Below are positions 26,475-35,691 of a stretch of DNA of 64,000 nucleotides, piece by piece. This stretch comes from Pseudoclavibacter terrae (GTDB taxonomy: Bacteria > Actinomycetota > Actinomycetes > Actinomycetales > Microbacteriaceae). The translations under genes and the position numbers were made by a program. Each line of letters starts with the position of its first letter. Position 1 is the stretch's first letter. Location of the stretch: contig NZ_WBJX01000001.1 of NCBI RefSeq assembly GCF_008831075.1, positions 1,250,515 through 1,314,514 on the forward strand, given 5' to 3'. The notes under the pieces are model-generated. The model did no database searches and was not told the origin of the DNA. It was given only the letters and a program-made list of their open reading frames with translations.

Positions 26475-26764
26475 TGGGTCGATCAGAACGAGAGGCAGCC
26501 GAGGCGCTCATGGATTACAAGGAGTGGGCCGAGACGCCGGCGGCATCCGAGTCAGAGTTCGTCGTGCGCGCCACGTTCACGAATGAGGACGTGCACACCG
26601 TCGAGGTGTACCCGGCTCGCCTGTGGGAGGAAGCGATGGAACGCGCTCAGCATGTGAACGCCTCGGCGATCCGCATGACCGAGATCTACGGCGATGCCGG
26701 GGGTGGGCGCATCTGGGCGACTCCGATGACGCGAGACCGCGCGAACGCGATGGGTGATCTCTGA
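26474..26764 (+). CDS. Small phage hypothetical protein
   Basis: 96 residues, acidic. A beta-rich middle ([23 protein letters not shown]) is flanked by helices. Overlaps both neighbours by one base. No family recognised. Confidence 0.62.
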   Translation: MGRSEREAAEALMDYKEWAETPAASESEFVVRATFTNEDVHTVEVYPARLWEEAMERAQHVNASAIRMTEIYGDAGGGRIWATPMTRDRANAMGDL

Positions 26765-27291
26765 TGGCTGGGGACACGATCATCACTGTCGTCGGGAATC
26801 TGACCGCCGACCCGGAGCTGCGATATACGCAGAACGGCTTGGCGGTGGCAAACTTCACGATCGCCTCGACGCCGCGCATCTTCGACCGTCAGGCGAACGA
26901 GTGGAAGGACGGCGACCCGCTGTTCCTGCGCTGCTCGGTGTGGAGGGAGTGCGCGGAGCACGTCGCGTCGTCGCTCGTGAAGGGCTCTCGGGTCATCGTG
27001 CAGGGCCGCCTGAAGATGCGCCGCTACGAGACCGAGTCGGGTGAGAAGCGCACGTCGACGGAGCTCGAGGTCGAGGAGATCGGCCCGTCGCTTCGGTACG
27101 CCACGGCTCAGCTCACGAGGACGAGCGGTCAGGGCAAGGGGCAGATCTCGGGCACGGCGTCGGTCGGGCAGAAAGAGCAGCAGCGGGGCTGGTATCAGCC
27201 GGACCAGCAGCCCTCGAGCGACCAGCCCGCCGAGCCTTCACAGCAGGCGTGGGGAGGTGGCGGCAATGACTTCGACGAGCCTCCCTTCTAG
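26764..27291 (+). CDS. ssb: Single-stranded DNA-binding protein
   Basis: 175 residues. OB fold from [52 protein letters not shown] and [18 protein letters not shown] Gln/Ser-rich linker leads to the acidic tip DFDEPPF, the standard SSB tail that recruits repair and replication partners. Phage-encoded copy in the replication module. Confidence 0.95.
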   Translation: MAGDTIITVVGNLTADPELRYTQNGLAVANFTIASTPRIFDRQANEWKDGDPLFLRCSVWRECAEHVASSLVKGSRVIVQGRLKMRRYETESGEKRTSTELEVEEIGPSLRYATAQLTRTSGQGKGQISGTASVGQKEQQRGWYQPDQQPSSDQPAEPSQQAWGGGGNDFDEPPF

Positions 27292-27670
27292 GCCGAAGCG
27301 CATTCAGCGGAAGCGCACCAAGGGGTGGCGGATGCCGGAGGGTGCCGTGTATGTCGGGCGCCCGTCGCGTTACGCGAACCCCTTCCGTCTCCGCGAATCG
27401 AGGGTCGTGCGTGGGCGGGGCGGCGTGGTGCAGCTGTACCGGGTCGACGTCCCTGTTGAGTACGCGGCGCTTCGAACCGAGCGGAGCCGCGACATGTACC
27501 CGGAGGAAGCGCACAGTCTCGCGACGAACCTCTTCCGCTCGTATCTGGCCGTGACGCCAGAGTTGGACCTCGAACCGTTGCGGGGCCGGGATCTGGCGTG
27601 CTGGTGCCCGCCCGGTCTTGCGTGCCACGCCGGGGTGCTGCTGTCGCGAGCGAACAGAGCCGAGTCGTGA
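27266..27670 (+). CDS. DUF4326 protein
   Basis: 134 residues from ATG 27266, overlapping ssb by 26 bp in another frame. [14 protein letters not shown] near residue 29 and [17 protein letters not shown] near residue 113 are the two conserved ends of DUF4326, a small family common in actinophages. The Cys/His cluster may bind metal. Function unknown. Confidence 0.82.
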   Translation: MTSTSLPSRPKRIQRKRTKGWRMPEGAVYVGRPSRYANPFRLRESRVVRGRGGVVQLYRVDVPVEYAALRTERSRDMYPEEAHSLATNLFRSYLAVTPELDLEPLRGRDLACWCPPGLACHAGVLLSRANRAES

Positions 27671-27915
27671 TGCGCCCAGCAGCTTGGGCTCCGGCCGCCG
27701 TGCCTCGTGAGGGCATCAAGGGCTCGTGCAGTCGGCGGTGCTGCTGGCGGGGCCCGCATGGCTCGTGCGCGACGAACGGGTCGTGCCGGTGTCACTCGGC
27801 CGAGCACCTCGCCGAGGTCGCGCAGGCCGCGGAGGTCAGGAAGGCGCTCGAGGCCATCATCACCGCCTCAGGGCTTGGTATCGAAAACGAAGGGGAGAAC
27901 GCCAATGCCAGTTGA
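27667..27915 (+). CDS. Cys-rich small phage protein
   Basis: 82 residues (GTG 27667 or ATG 27670). CSRRCCWRGPHGSCATNGSCRCH (six Cys and a His packed in about 23 positions) suggests a metal-binding knuckle, followed by a helix EHLAEVAQAAEVRKALEAI. Overlaps both neighbours. No family recognised. Confidence 0.62.
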   Translation: MMRPAAWAPAAVPREGIKGSCSRRCCWRGPHGSCATNGSCRCHSAEHLAEVAQAAEVRKALEAIITASGLGIENEGENANAS

Positions 27916-28126
27916 CAACATGCCGCACATCACGGCGGAGTCCGCGGATCGGACGCTGACGCTCGGGGAGTTGCGTGAGCTCGTCGAGGCGGCGGCCCTG
28001 TACCCACCGTCGACCATCGTTCGGGGTCAGATGATCCCGTTCTTCCTCCCGGATCTCGGGAACACGAAGGGTGGGCGGATCATGAAGCTCGCTCTCGACA
28101 AGCCAGAGGCGGCCCGTCGTGGCTGA
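27905..28126 (+). CDS. Small phage hypothetical protein
   Basis: 73 residues from ATG 27905 with AAGGGGAG upstream. LTLGELRELVEAAALYPPSTIVRGQ resembles short actinophage proteins of unknown role. Overlaps both neighbours by about 8-11 bp. Confidence 0.62.
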   Translation: MPVDNMPHITAESADRTLTLGELRELVEAAALYPPSTIVRGQMIPFFLPDLGNTKGGRIMKLALDKPEAARRG

Positions 28127-29399
28127 GCAGGAGTACACGCCGACCGAGGCGGACCGCCTGGCTCGGATTATCAGGAGGGCCACCGGAGGTTCGCACGCGG
28201 GGTCAGCCTCCCTTGCAGAAGCCATCGCGGATTCCGGCTTCTTGCACGAGATCAGGACCGACGAGCGCGCGAAGCGACCCGACCGGGAGCAGGTGATCGA
28301 GAAGCTCGCCGAAGCGCTTGGTGAGAAGGAAGCCCTGTTCTGCACTCGCGACTGGTCGGGGTGGACCTACAACACCATGACCGCCGAGGACTTCATGGAC
28401 GTATCCGGAGATGCCGAGGCGCTCGGTGAAGTCGCTGACGCCGTGCTCTCGTCGCTCGCTCTCGAACCCGAGGCCCGCGAGGAGCCGACCGTCGAGGAGT
28501 GGACGAAGCTCTTGTATGCCGAGCGCGAGCGGCAGATCGCCAAGGGGTACACCCCGGAGCATGATGCCGCGCATGGACTTCGGCACCTGCTCAACTGGGC
28601 GCTGGAGTATGCCCGTCGCGGCCGCGCTGTTGAGGCGTCGGCGCTGGTTCTGTCAGCGCTTCAGCTGCCTGCTTCGGCAGTTCGTCAGGAGCCCACCAAG
28701 CAGCTCGCGACGTACGTGCATGACATCAAGCTGGCGAGGCACATCGTCATTGACGACAACGTGACTATCGACGGCTTCGTGCTGCCGTGGTGGGTGACGC
28801 AGGATATGGCGATCGAGGATCTGACGGGCGACCCGGAGGGGTCACCTAACGCACTGCAGACGGTGAGGTTGGCTTTCTTCGCTGATCGGGTGACGGTCGA
28901 TGAGGAGAAGGTGGCTGAGCTCGGCACGACGATCGCGCGCATCCCCTTCGATCGCGAGCCCCGCGAGGAGTCGGAGGACGACGAGCCGGACACGCCACTC
29001 GACGACTGCCCGGCCTGCGATACCGCCCTGAGTGATTGCTCACCGGACGAAGCGTGTTGCGAGGACTGCTCGCACACCGCCAATTGGCCGGCCTCCGAGG
29101 TGCCAGAGCTCGAGCGAGAGAAAGCTCGAGCGTGGGACACGCTGGCGCAGCATCCCATCTTCGCCGGCAGTGAGGGGCTCGCGCGTGTCCAGGCGCTGGC
29201 GATGTGGCGCAAGCTCGACAGCCTCATCGACATCCCCGCTGCCGAGGCCCGCGAGGTCACCGAGGCGAAGGTCGAGGCTCACGAGCACGACTGGCAGGGT
29301 TGGCACGACGGGTACGAGGTGTGCACCGATTGCCCCGAAGCCGCCGAGAGCGACGGGAACCACTACCGCCGAGCCGCTCGGGAGGTGTCCCGTGGCTGA
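28119..29399 (+). CDS. Large phage hypothetical protein, mosaic of short domains
   Basis: 426 residues from GTG. Residues about 130-185 hold YAERERQIAKGYTPEHDAAHG, a widespread phage motif of unknown function. Later come a four-Cys cluster CPACDTALSDCSPDEACCEDC and a His/Cys end (EHDWQGWHDGYEVCTDCP), both possible zinc sites. It looks like several small phage domains fused. No catalytic residue set recognised. Confidence 0.65.
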   Translation: MAEQEYTPTEADRLARIIRRATGGSHAGSASLAEAIADSGFLHEIRTDERAKRPDREQVIEKLAEALGEKEALFCTRDWSGWTYNTMTAEDFMDVSGDAEALGEVADAVLSSLALEPEAREEPTVEEWTKLLYAERERQIAKGYTPEHDAAHGLRHLLNWALEYARRGRAVEASALVLSALQLPASAVRQEPTKQLATYVHDIKLARHIVIDDNVTIDGFVLPWWVTQDMAIEDLTGDPEGSPNALQTVRLAFFADRVTVDEEKVAELGTTIARIPFDREPREESEDDEPDTPLDDCPACDTALSDCSPDEACCEDCSHTANWPASEVPELEREKARAWDTLAQHPIFAGSEGLARVQALAMWRKLDSLIDIPAAEAREVTEAKVEAHEHDWQGWHDGYEVCTDCPEAAESDGNHYRRAAREVSRG

Positions 29400-30225
29400 G
29401 GTCGAGGTGGCGGGCGCGTTCGGTGCTCCGGAGCGTATCGACCTGGCGCCGGTGCGTCATGCGCTGTCGCAGGCTCCTGACCTGTTGCAGCACCTCGCGC
29501 ACCTCGTGATCAAAGGTCGCTTCGAGGATGGCCAACCGGTTGCTCGCGATGTGCAGTCGACGCCTGGGCGGATTGCTCCGATGGATCAGATCGATGCGAC
29601 GTTCGCGTGGTTGTGGGTGCTGGCTGAGAAGTGGCAGCGCCCGGGTCTGGTGTCGGTGGAGCACATGGTGCGTCGTGCTGACTCGGGGAAGGTGCTCGGC
29701 CCTCGCGGGGTGAAGGGCACTCCGGACGGCGGCGATGTGCTGCTGGTGTGGGCGCAGACCCTGGTGCACCGCATCGACGCCCAGTGGGGCGTCATCGAGG
29801 TCAGCATGGGCGACGCGAGGGTCTGGGGTCAGTACGAGGCTCGGGAGTTCGTGGAGTCCGCTGACGCGCACCTGTTGCGGCCGCTGGCGATGTGGCCCCT
29901 CGACGAGCGCGCCCCGGTGCCGGCGAGACCTCGGGAGTGCCCGACGTGCGGGGAGCGGGATGTGTGGGCGGATCTCGACTCGGTCACTGCTCTGTGCAAG
30001 TCGTGCCGGAAGACGGTCGTCGTGGAGCGGTGGGTGTCGGTGAAGGAAGCGGCGCGCATCCTCGACGTCGCCGAGCGGACGATCCGGGACTGGCTGGCTG
30101 AGGGCCTCGCATCGAAGCCGCTGGGGCGTGGTCGGTCGGTGGAGTTGGGCGCTGCTCGGGAGGTGCGCGACATGCGGGCGGCTCGGTCGATTCTGAACCT
30201 CCGATCCGCCGCGTCTTCGGTATAG
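29392..30225 (+). CDS. Phage DNA-binding protein with zinc ribbon and HTH
   Basis: 277 residues from GTG 29392 (GGAGG 11 bases upstream). The N-terminal 170 residues are helical without a known family. CPTCGERDVWADLDSVTALCKSC near residue 183 is a zinc ribbon (CxxC...CxxC), followed by a MerR/HTH_17-type helix-turn-helix, VSVKEAARILDVAERTIRDWLAEG. Last gene of the early module, so it may act as a late-gene regulator; inferred from position and domains. Confidence 0.7.
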   Translation: MAEVEVAGAFGAPERIDLAPVRHALSQAPDLLQHLAHLVIKGRFEDGQPVARDVQSTPGRIAPMDQIDATFAWLWVLAEKWQRPGLVSVEHMVRRADSGKVLGPRGVKGTPDGGDVLLVWAQTLVHRIDAQWGVIEVSMGDARVWGQYEAREFVESADAHLLRPLAMWPLDERAPVPARPRECPTCGERDVWADLDSVTALCKSCRKTVVVERWVSVKEAARILDVAERTIRDWLAEGLASKPLGRGRSVELGAAREVRDMRAARSILNLRSAASSV

Positions 30226-30234
30226 GATGCACCT

Positions 30235-30302
30235 GTGCGATTCGTGACTGAAGAGTCGCGGACGTGAAGCCCCGGACCTGAATACAGGCCCGGGGCTTCT
30301 TG
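30235..30302 (+). ncRNA. Candidate small structured RNA
   Basis: A -10-like TATAGGAT (30221-30228) overlaps the stop of the preceding gene. From about 30235 the sequence can fold a 7-bp hairpin, GCGATTC with GAGTCGC (30237-30259, one wobble), and then a strong terminator hairpin ending at 30300. This would give a transcript of about 70 nt. No -35 box is evident, and the same bases could simply be the trailer of the early operon. Confidence 0.35.
30266..30300 (+). terminator. Strong terminator hairpin ending the early module
   Basis: GAAGCCCCGG and CCGGGGCTTC pair, with an inner CCTG-AATA-CAGG, followed by TTG rather than a long T run. It separates the replication module from the packaging module. 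Confidence 0.7.
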
Positions 30303-30379
30303 CATGCCCGGGGGGTAACGACGCCGACCCGGGGGCAGGTCATGCCGGGGCCACCTATGCGGACCCCGACCCCAAATAC

Positions 30380-30514
30380 GTGCAGCCCCAGCTATGGGGT
30401 GTGCAACCGGTCACGCGCCCCGGGCACGAGAAGAGCGCGACTACTTCCCAACGGTGGGTGGTGTGCGGCATGGACGAAGACGACAACGAGTGCGTGGTCA
30501 TCGGCAACGACTGA
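30380..30514 (+). CDS. Possible small phage protein
   Basis: 44 residues from GTG 30380, ending 12 bp before the HNH gene. SQRWVVCGMDEDDNECVVIGND is acidic with two Cys; third-base G/C bias continues upstream of the GTG, so the true start may be a non-standard codon further left. Listed because it is the only frame with coding character in this gap. Confidence 0.3.
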   Translation: MQPQLWGVQPVTRPGHEKSATTSQRWVVCGMDEDDNECVVIGND

Positions 30515-30525
30515 GCGAGGTGACG

Positions 30526-30936
30526 ATGCCGAGCAAGACGAACGCGCACAACGCCAACGGTCACCGCCGCCGCCAGCTCGTCGACCGCATCAAGGCCACG
30601 GCCACGCACTGCGCGCTCTGCGACCTACCGCTCAACCCTGACGCTGTAACCCCAGCGCTCGACTCGACGGAGATCGACGAAGATCTTCCTCGGGTTCGTG
30701 GCGGCAACCCACTGGACCCTCGGAACACGGTCCCGATGCATCGGAGGTGCAACAGGTGGAAGTCAACGATGACCCTCGCCGAAGCACGCCAACTCCTCGC
30801 CTTGGGAGCCACCGTGCACGAGCCCCTGAACCGCGCTCAGAGACGAGCAATGCTCCAACCCTCGGTCGGGGCGTGGGAGACCGGCGCGAGCCGGTGGACG
30901 GGCACCCAGGGGGGTACACCCTCCCCTCCCGGCTAG
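30526..30936 (+). CDS. Phage HNH endonuclease
   Basis: 136 residues. CALCDLPLNPDAVTPALDSTEIDEDLPRVRGG and MHRRCNRWKSTMTLAEAR give a C-x2-C zinc half-site, then a degenerate HNH core with the final H-RRCN-x3-K. In HK97-like phages an HNH protein next to the terminases helps cleave cos DNA. Position fits that role, although the acidic linker replaces the first core His of classical members. Confidence 0.72.
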   Translation: MPSKTNAHNANGHRRRQLVDRIKATATHCALCDLPLNPDAVTPALDSTEIDEDLPRVRGGNPLDPRNTVPMHRRCNRWKSTMTLAEARQLLALGATVHEPLNRAQRRAMLQPSVGAWETGASRWTGTQGGTPSPPG

Positions 30937-31171
30937 GGCCCTCCCACAGGCATAGGGCCGATATCTCCCCGTCTTTTTCCACACGAGGTAGCGCCACAAC
31001 TCAGGTGCCACTCCTGGGCCTTCTGATGGCGTTGTCGCGGGCGTACCGGCTTCGTGTGCCGGTCGCGATCATCCGTGCGATCCTGCCGCCGCATTCCACG
31101 CCGTCATTCTCGACCCCGTCAACTTCCAAGTAATCACTACGATTATGTGTGACATTCGCTAGAATGAATGC

Positions 31172-31726
31172 ATGGACAGTCGGCGATGCGAAGTGTGCGG
31201 AGAGCGCATCAACCTCTCTCGCGTCGACGCTCGCACCTGTGGGCCGCGGTGTCGCAAGCGCCTCTCGCGGCGCGCACCCTTCCCAGGGGTCATGCTCGCC
31301 GAGGACCGTTGGATTCGGTGGGAGCTGACGCCTCGCGGTGGGAAGCTCACGAAGCTGCCGTTGCGGCTCGACGGGTCGCTCGCCTCGTCCACCGATCCGG
31401 CCTCGTGGTCTTCGTACCGCGACGCGACCGCGTCGACGGCCGGGGACGGTCTGGGATTCGTGCTCGGTGCCGGTATCGGGTGCGTGGACCTCGATGACTG
31501 CCTCGCCGATGGGATGCTCGCCGACTGGGCGCTCGCCGAGCTCGATGGGCGCCGAGCGGATGCGCTGCTCGTCGAGGTGTCGCAGTCCGGCAAGGGCCTG
31601 CACATCTTCCTGCCGATGGCCCAGGGAAAGGGCCGAGTTATCCGTGACGGAGAGCGTCACGTCGAGATCTACCCGCCCGACTCTGGACGCTTCATCGCTG
31701 TCACCGGGAGGCACTACCGGGGGTGA
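31172..31726 (+). CDS. Stand-alone prim-pol-like domain with N-terminal zinc finger
   Basis: 184 residues. RRCEVCGERINL and CGPRCRKRL at the start form a zinc knuckle. The rest follows the bifunctional primase/polymerase N-terminal domain: GLGFVLGAGIGCVDLDDCL (DxD metal site) and LVEVSQSGKGLHIFLP (the SGxGxH block), then YPPDSGRFIAVTG. The helicase part of large phage primases is absent. TAGAAT at 31160-31165 lies 6 bases before ATG, so the mRNA may be leaderless. Unusual place, directly before the terminases. Confidence 0.75.
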   Translation: MDSRRCEVCGERINLSRVDARTCGPRCRKRLSRRAPFPGVMLAEDRWIRWELTPRGGKLTKLPLRLDGSLASSTDPASWSSYRDATASTAGDGLGFVLGAGIGCVDLDDCLADGMLADWALAELDGRRADALLVEVSQSGKGLHIFLPMAQGKGRVIRDGERHVEIYPPDSGRFIAVTGRHYRG

Positions 31727-31729
31727 GTC

Positions 31730-31999
31730 ATGTCTGACGTCGGAGGCGATGAGCCAGTCCAGCAGTCGGTGCTTGCCGCCGCCCGCCTCGATCGGGCGGC
31801 GCTGCTCTCGGCCATGCGTGACCTCATCGCGACGCAGCTTGACAAGGGCGTGGCACCGCGGGACCTGGCTTCGCTGACGAAGCGTCTCGCAGACATCTCC
31901 GAGGAGCTCGAGAAGCTGGCGACGGCCGGAGACGGTGAGGCTGCTGGTGGAATCGAGGAAGTCGAATTCAAACCCCGCGTCGTCGAGCGCCTCCCGTAG
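31730..31999 (+). CDS. Probable terminase small subunit
   Basis: 89 residues, short. Helical (ALLSAMRDLIATQLDKGVAPRDLASLTKRLADISEELEKLA) with a putative DNA-binding helix pair in SLTKRLADI. Sits directly before and overlaps the large terminase, the usual location. No strong family motif is seen, so the call rests mainly on context. Confidence 0.6.
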   Translation: MSDVGGDEPVQQSVLAAARLDRAALLSAMRDLIATQLDKGVAPRDLASLTKRLADISEELEKLATAGDGEAAGGIEEVEFKPRVVERLP

Positions 32000-33458
32000 C
32001 GAGGCGTCCAAGCGGCCCCTCGACGAGGTCGCCAGGCACGTGCAGATCCCCGAGGGGATCGTGTCGACGATCTGGCCGTCGGTGCAGAAGCAGTGCGCGC
32101 GCTTCGGTGTCGGCTTTGACCAGTGGCAGGACGACCTCGGAGAGTTGATCCTCGCCCGCCGCGAGGACGGGCAGTATGCGTGCTCCGTCGGCGGCGCGGT
32201 GCTCTCCATCCCTCGTCAGACCGGCAAGACGTACACGATCGGCTGGCTCGTGTTCGCGCTGTGCACGATGCAGCCGAACATGACGGTCATCTGGACCGCG
32301 CACCGCACGCGAACGGCCAATGAGACCTTCCAGGCGATGCGGACGATGGCGAAAAAGCCGGGCGTCGCGTCGTTCATCGAAAGCGTTCGCGCCACGAACG
32401 GCGAGCAGGAAGTCGCGTTCGTCAACGGCTCCCGCATCCTCTTCGGCGCCCGCGAGCAAGGCTTCGGCCGCGGCTTCGCTGAGGTCGACGTGCTCGTGCT
32501 CGACGAGGCGCAGATCCTCACCGAGGACGCCATGTCCGACATGGTCCCGGCCACGAACGCGGCTGCGAACGGTCTCGTCATCATGATGGGGACGCCGCCT
32601 CGCCCGAAAGACCCGGGCGCAGTGTTCGCAGAGCGTCGCCGCGACGCGCTCGCCAACGACCCCGACACGCTCTTCGTGGAGTTCTCCGCGGACCGCGACG
32701 CCCAGCTCGACGACTGGGTTCAGCTCGCGAAGGCTAACCCGTCCTTCCCTCACCGCACCGGCAAGACCGCCATTCTGCGCATGCGGAAGCTCCTCGGCTC
32801 CGATGACTCGTTCCGCCGAGAGGCGTACGGCATCTGGGACGAAGTCGCCGGACTCTCGTCCCACTTCAAGCCGGGTCAATGGTCGTGCCTCTACGACCCG
32901 TTTGTGCCCGAGGGGAGCGTCGTCTTCGGCGTGAAGTTCTCCGTCGACGGAGCGCTCATCGGTGTCTGCGCCGCGGTCAAACCCCGGGAGGGACCGATCG
33001 CGGTTTCCGGCATCCGCCTCGCGTCAACGGGCGAGGGATTCTCCTGGTTCGTGGAGCTCGTCAAGGCCCAACGAGACCACCTCGTGCAGGTCGTCATCGA
33101 CGGACGCTCGGGCGTCTCCGCGCTCATTGAAGCGCTCGACGACGAAGGCTTCAAGGTTCGCGTCAAGGCGAAGCTGCCGGCGAGATTCATTCGCGTGCCG
33201 ACGCTCGCCGAGTACCAAGAGGCGCACGTCATCTTCGAGCGCGCCGTGCAGGACGGCGAACTCTCCCAGGACGGATCAGCCACGCTCCTCGACCAGATAA
33301 GCCACGCCGTGAAGCGCCCCATCGGGACGCAGGGCGGCTACGGCTGGGGTGGCATCGGTGAGACCGACGACGTCACCCTCCTCGACAGCGGCACGCTCGC
33401 CGTCTGGGGTGCCCGAACGACGACCCGACGGGCGAACAGAAAGGTGGTCATCGCGTGA
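31935..33458 (+). CDS. Terminase large subunit
   Basis: 507 residues as an open frame; the true start is probably GTG 31935 or a GTG slightly downstream, since the first 30 residues overlap the small-subunit gene and are not conserved-looking. ATPase: SIPRQTGKTYT (Walker A variant), VDVLVLDEAQIL (Walker B), LVIMMGTPP (coupling). Nuclease: FGVKFSVDG, VVIDGRSGVSALIEAL and the late D in GETDDVTLLD. Drives DNA packaging into proheads. Confidence 0.9.
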   Translation: MRLLVESRKSNSNPASSSASRSEASKRPLDEVARHVQIPEGIVSTIWPSVQKQCARFGVGFDQWQDDLGELILARREDGQYACSVGGAVLSIPRQTGKTYTIGWLVFALCTMQPNMTVIWTAHRTRTANETFQAMRTMAKKPGVASFIESVRATNGEQEVAFVNGSRILFGAREQGFGRGFAEVDVLVLDEAQILTEDAMSDMVPATNAAANGLVIMMGTPPRPKDPGAVFAERRRDALANDPDTLFVEFSADRDAQLDDWVQLAKANPSFPHRTGKTAILRMRKLLGSDDSFRREAYGIWDEVAGLSSHFKPGQWSCLYDPFVPEGSVVFGVKFSVDGALIGVCAAVKPREGPIAVSGIRLASTGEGFSWFVELVKAQRDHLVQVVIDGRSGVSALIEALDDEGFKVRVKAKLPARFIRVPTLAEYQEAHVIFERAVQDGELSQDGSATLLDQISHAVKRPIGTQGGYGWGGIGETDDVTLLDSGTLAVWGARTTTRRANRKVVIA

Positions 33459-34900
33459 ACACAGTCCCGACGATGATGCCGACTCCCAAGGTCGAGGGTC
33501 TCCTCGAGTCAGAGCAGGATGAGCTCAACGCACTCTTCCGAGTGTGGGCGACGAAGACGCAACGCAATGCGCTCAGGGTCGAGTACTACGACGGGCACAA
33601 CGCGCTCAAGGATCTCGGCATCTCGATCCCGCCGGCACTCAAGCGCGTCGATACCGTTGTGGGTTGGCCCGCCAAGGCCGTGGACACGCTCGCGACCCGC
33701 TCCATGTTCGACGGGTTCGTCACTAACGGCGAGCTCGAAGATCCGCTCGAGCTGCGCCCGCTGCTGGACGCCAATCAGTTCGACTTCCTCTACGCGCAGG
33801 CCGTCGTGTCCGAGCTAACTCACTCGGTGTCGTTCATCACGACCACCCTCGGCGGCGTCGGGGAGCCCGACGTTCTCCTTTCGCTGAGGAGCGCCGAGTT
33901 CAGCGCGGCCCTCTGGGACTTTCGGCGTCGGCGAATCCGCTCGGGTATGGCGGTCGTCGACATGAGCGTCGAGCAGCCAGTAGAGCCGACGCTCCTCACC
34001 ATGTATCTCGCCGACTGGGTCATCACGTGCCAGAAGATGCAGAAGACGTGGCGCGTCGTCGACCGGCGGATGAACCCGCTCGGCCGGCCCCTCATGGAGC
34101 CGATGCCGTTCAAGCCGTCTGAGCGCCGCCCCTTCGGGCGGTCTCGGATCACCCGAGAAGTCATGGCGCTCACCGACATGGCTCAGCGGGCCGCGCTTCG
34201 CTCCGACGTGCTCATGGAGTTCAATACAGCCCCGCCCCGTTACCTCCTCGGTGGCGACGACGAGGCGTTCAAGGATTCCAAGTGGACGGCCTACATGTCG
34301 CGGTTTCTCGCGATCTCGAAGGACGAGGACGGGGAGAAGCCGGAGCTCGGGCAAATGTCTCAGCTCTCACCGCAGGGTGCGATCTCGTACTTCGAACACC
34401 TCGGCGCGCGGTTCTCAGGCGCGACCGGAATCCCGCTGTCGTCGCTCGGTATCGCGCGGGAGAACCCCGAGTCGGCGCAGGCCATGACTGCCGCGAAAGA
34501 CGAGCTAGTGACCACGGCGCAGGCTATGAACCGGGTCAACCGCATCTCGCTCACGAACGTCGCACGCATGGCGTTGGCTCTGCGCGAACGAGTGCCCCTC
34601 GACCGGCTACCGCCCGAAGCCGCTGCACTGCAGGCCCGCTTCAGGAACCCGGCGCTGCCCTCCATTGTGTCGCAGTCCGACGCGATGGTGAAGCAGATCA
34701 CGGCCATCCCGAAGCTCGCTGACACCGAAGTTGCCCTCGAGGAGCTCGGTTACGACGAGTCGCAGATTCGACGCATTCAGTCGGACTGGCGCCGAAACCA
34801 GGCGCCGGGGATGCTCGACCGTCTTGCCAACGCCCGGACGGTGAACGGGGGACCGAATGACGGACCGGTCGGACCTCCTCCGCTATCAGTCGGCGCTTGA
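33455..34900 (+). CDS. Portal protein (SPP1 gp6-like)
   Basis: 481 residues from GTG, 4-base overlap with terminase. Shows NALRVEYYDGHNALKDLGI near residue 37, the actinophage portal opening, VVGWPAKAVDTLATR, the helical core with EVMALTDMAQRAALRSDVLMEF, and late GATGIPLSSLGI. Forms the dodecameric DNA entry ring in the head. Confidence 0.9.
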   Translation: MNTVPTMMPTPKVEGLLESEQDELNALFRVWATKTQRNALRVEYYDGHNALKDLGISIPPALKRVDTVVGWPAKAVDTLATRSMFDGFVTNGELEDPLELRPLLDANQFDFLYAQAVVSELTHSVSFITTTLGGVGEPDVLLSLRSAEFSAALWDFRRRRIRSGMAVVDMSVEQPVEPTLLTMYLADWVITCQKMQKTWRVVDRRMNPLGRPLMEPMPFKPSERRPFGRSRITREVMALTDMAQRAALRSDVLMEFNTAPPRYLLGGDDEAFKDSKWTAYMSRFLAISKDEDGEKPELGQMSQLSPQGAISYFEHLGARFSGATGIPLSSLGIARENPESAQAMTAAKDELVTTAQAMNRVNRISLTNVARMALALRERVPLDRLPPEAAALQARFRNPALPSIVSQSDAMVKQITAIPKLADTEVALEELGYDESQIRRIQSDWRRNQAPGMLDRLANARTVNGGPNDGPVGPPPLSVGA

Positions 34901-35600
34901 CGAAGCGATGAGCCTCGCGCGCGGCGACCTCGACGAGGTCGTCCGCGCGATCCTCTCGCTCCCACCGGAGCAAGCTCGGGACGAACTTCTCGCTGTCCTT
35001 CCGGGCTTCACAGAGGTCTACGGCAACGCCGTCGCAGTCGCCGCTGCCGAATGGTATGAGGACGTGCGCCGATCGTCCATCGGTGGCACGTACCGAGCGC
35101 AGCTTGGCCCGACCGCCCCGCTCGACAAGGTCGAAGCATCGACTCGGTTCGCGGCGGGGCACCTGTTCACCGACACCCCAGAGAAAACCGGGGCAGTGCT
35201 GAGCGGCGCGGTTCAGCGGTACGTGGCCTACGCGGGCCGTTCGACCGTCGCACGCAACTCGCAGATCGACCGCCGCAGGCCGCGCTTCGCGCGCGTCCCG
35301 AAGGGGGCGACGACATGCGCGTGGTGCTCGATGCTCGCCTCCCGCGGCTTCGTCTACAACTCGCGAGAATCCGCGGGGCCCGGCGACGACTTCCACGATG
35401 ACTGCAACTGCCAGATCGTGCCCTCGTTCGATGCCGGAGAGGTGCACTTCGACGGGTACGACCCCGACCTGATGTACGACCGCTACCAGGCTGCGCGTGC
35501 GGCTACTGGCGTCGACTCTCCGGGACAAAAACAGATCGTCTTCGAACTGCGGCGGCTGTACCCAGACGATTTCACCGACGGCGTGCACGACCACGCCTGA
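34857..35600 (+). CDS. MuF-like minor head protein
   Basis: 247 residues, overlapping the portal gene by 44 bp. The C-terminal CAWCSMLASRGFVY and DDFHDDCNCQIVPSF is the conserved C-x2-C/H-x2-C-x-C end of MuF/VG15-type capsid morphogenesis proteins found after portals in actinophages. The N-terminal part is helical. No polymorphic toxin tail is attached. Confidence 0.82.
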   Translation: MTDRSDLLRYQSALDEAMSLARGDLDEVVRAILSLPPEQARDELLAVLPGFTEVYGNAVAVAAAEWYEDVRRSSIGGTYRAQLGPTAPLDKVEASTRFAAGHLFTDTPEKTGAVLSGAVQRYVAYAGRSTVARNSQIDRRRPRFARVPKGATTCAWCSMLASRGFVYNSRESAGPGDDFHDDCNCQIVPSFDAGEVHFDGYDPDLMYDRYQAARAATGVDSPGQKQIVFELRRLYPDDFTDGVHDHA

Positions 35601-35691
35601 CCTACAAGCTCGGGGCGCCGACCGGCTCCCCGTCACATCGCCCGAGCCGCACGGCAGAGGGTGACGATCCCGCACGGGAGGAACACACAAG

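Noticed and set aside
31001-32209. 402-residue minus-strand frame over the prim-pol and terminase genes
   Set aside because: Antisense shadow; the plus-strand genes carry clear catalytic motifs.
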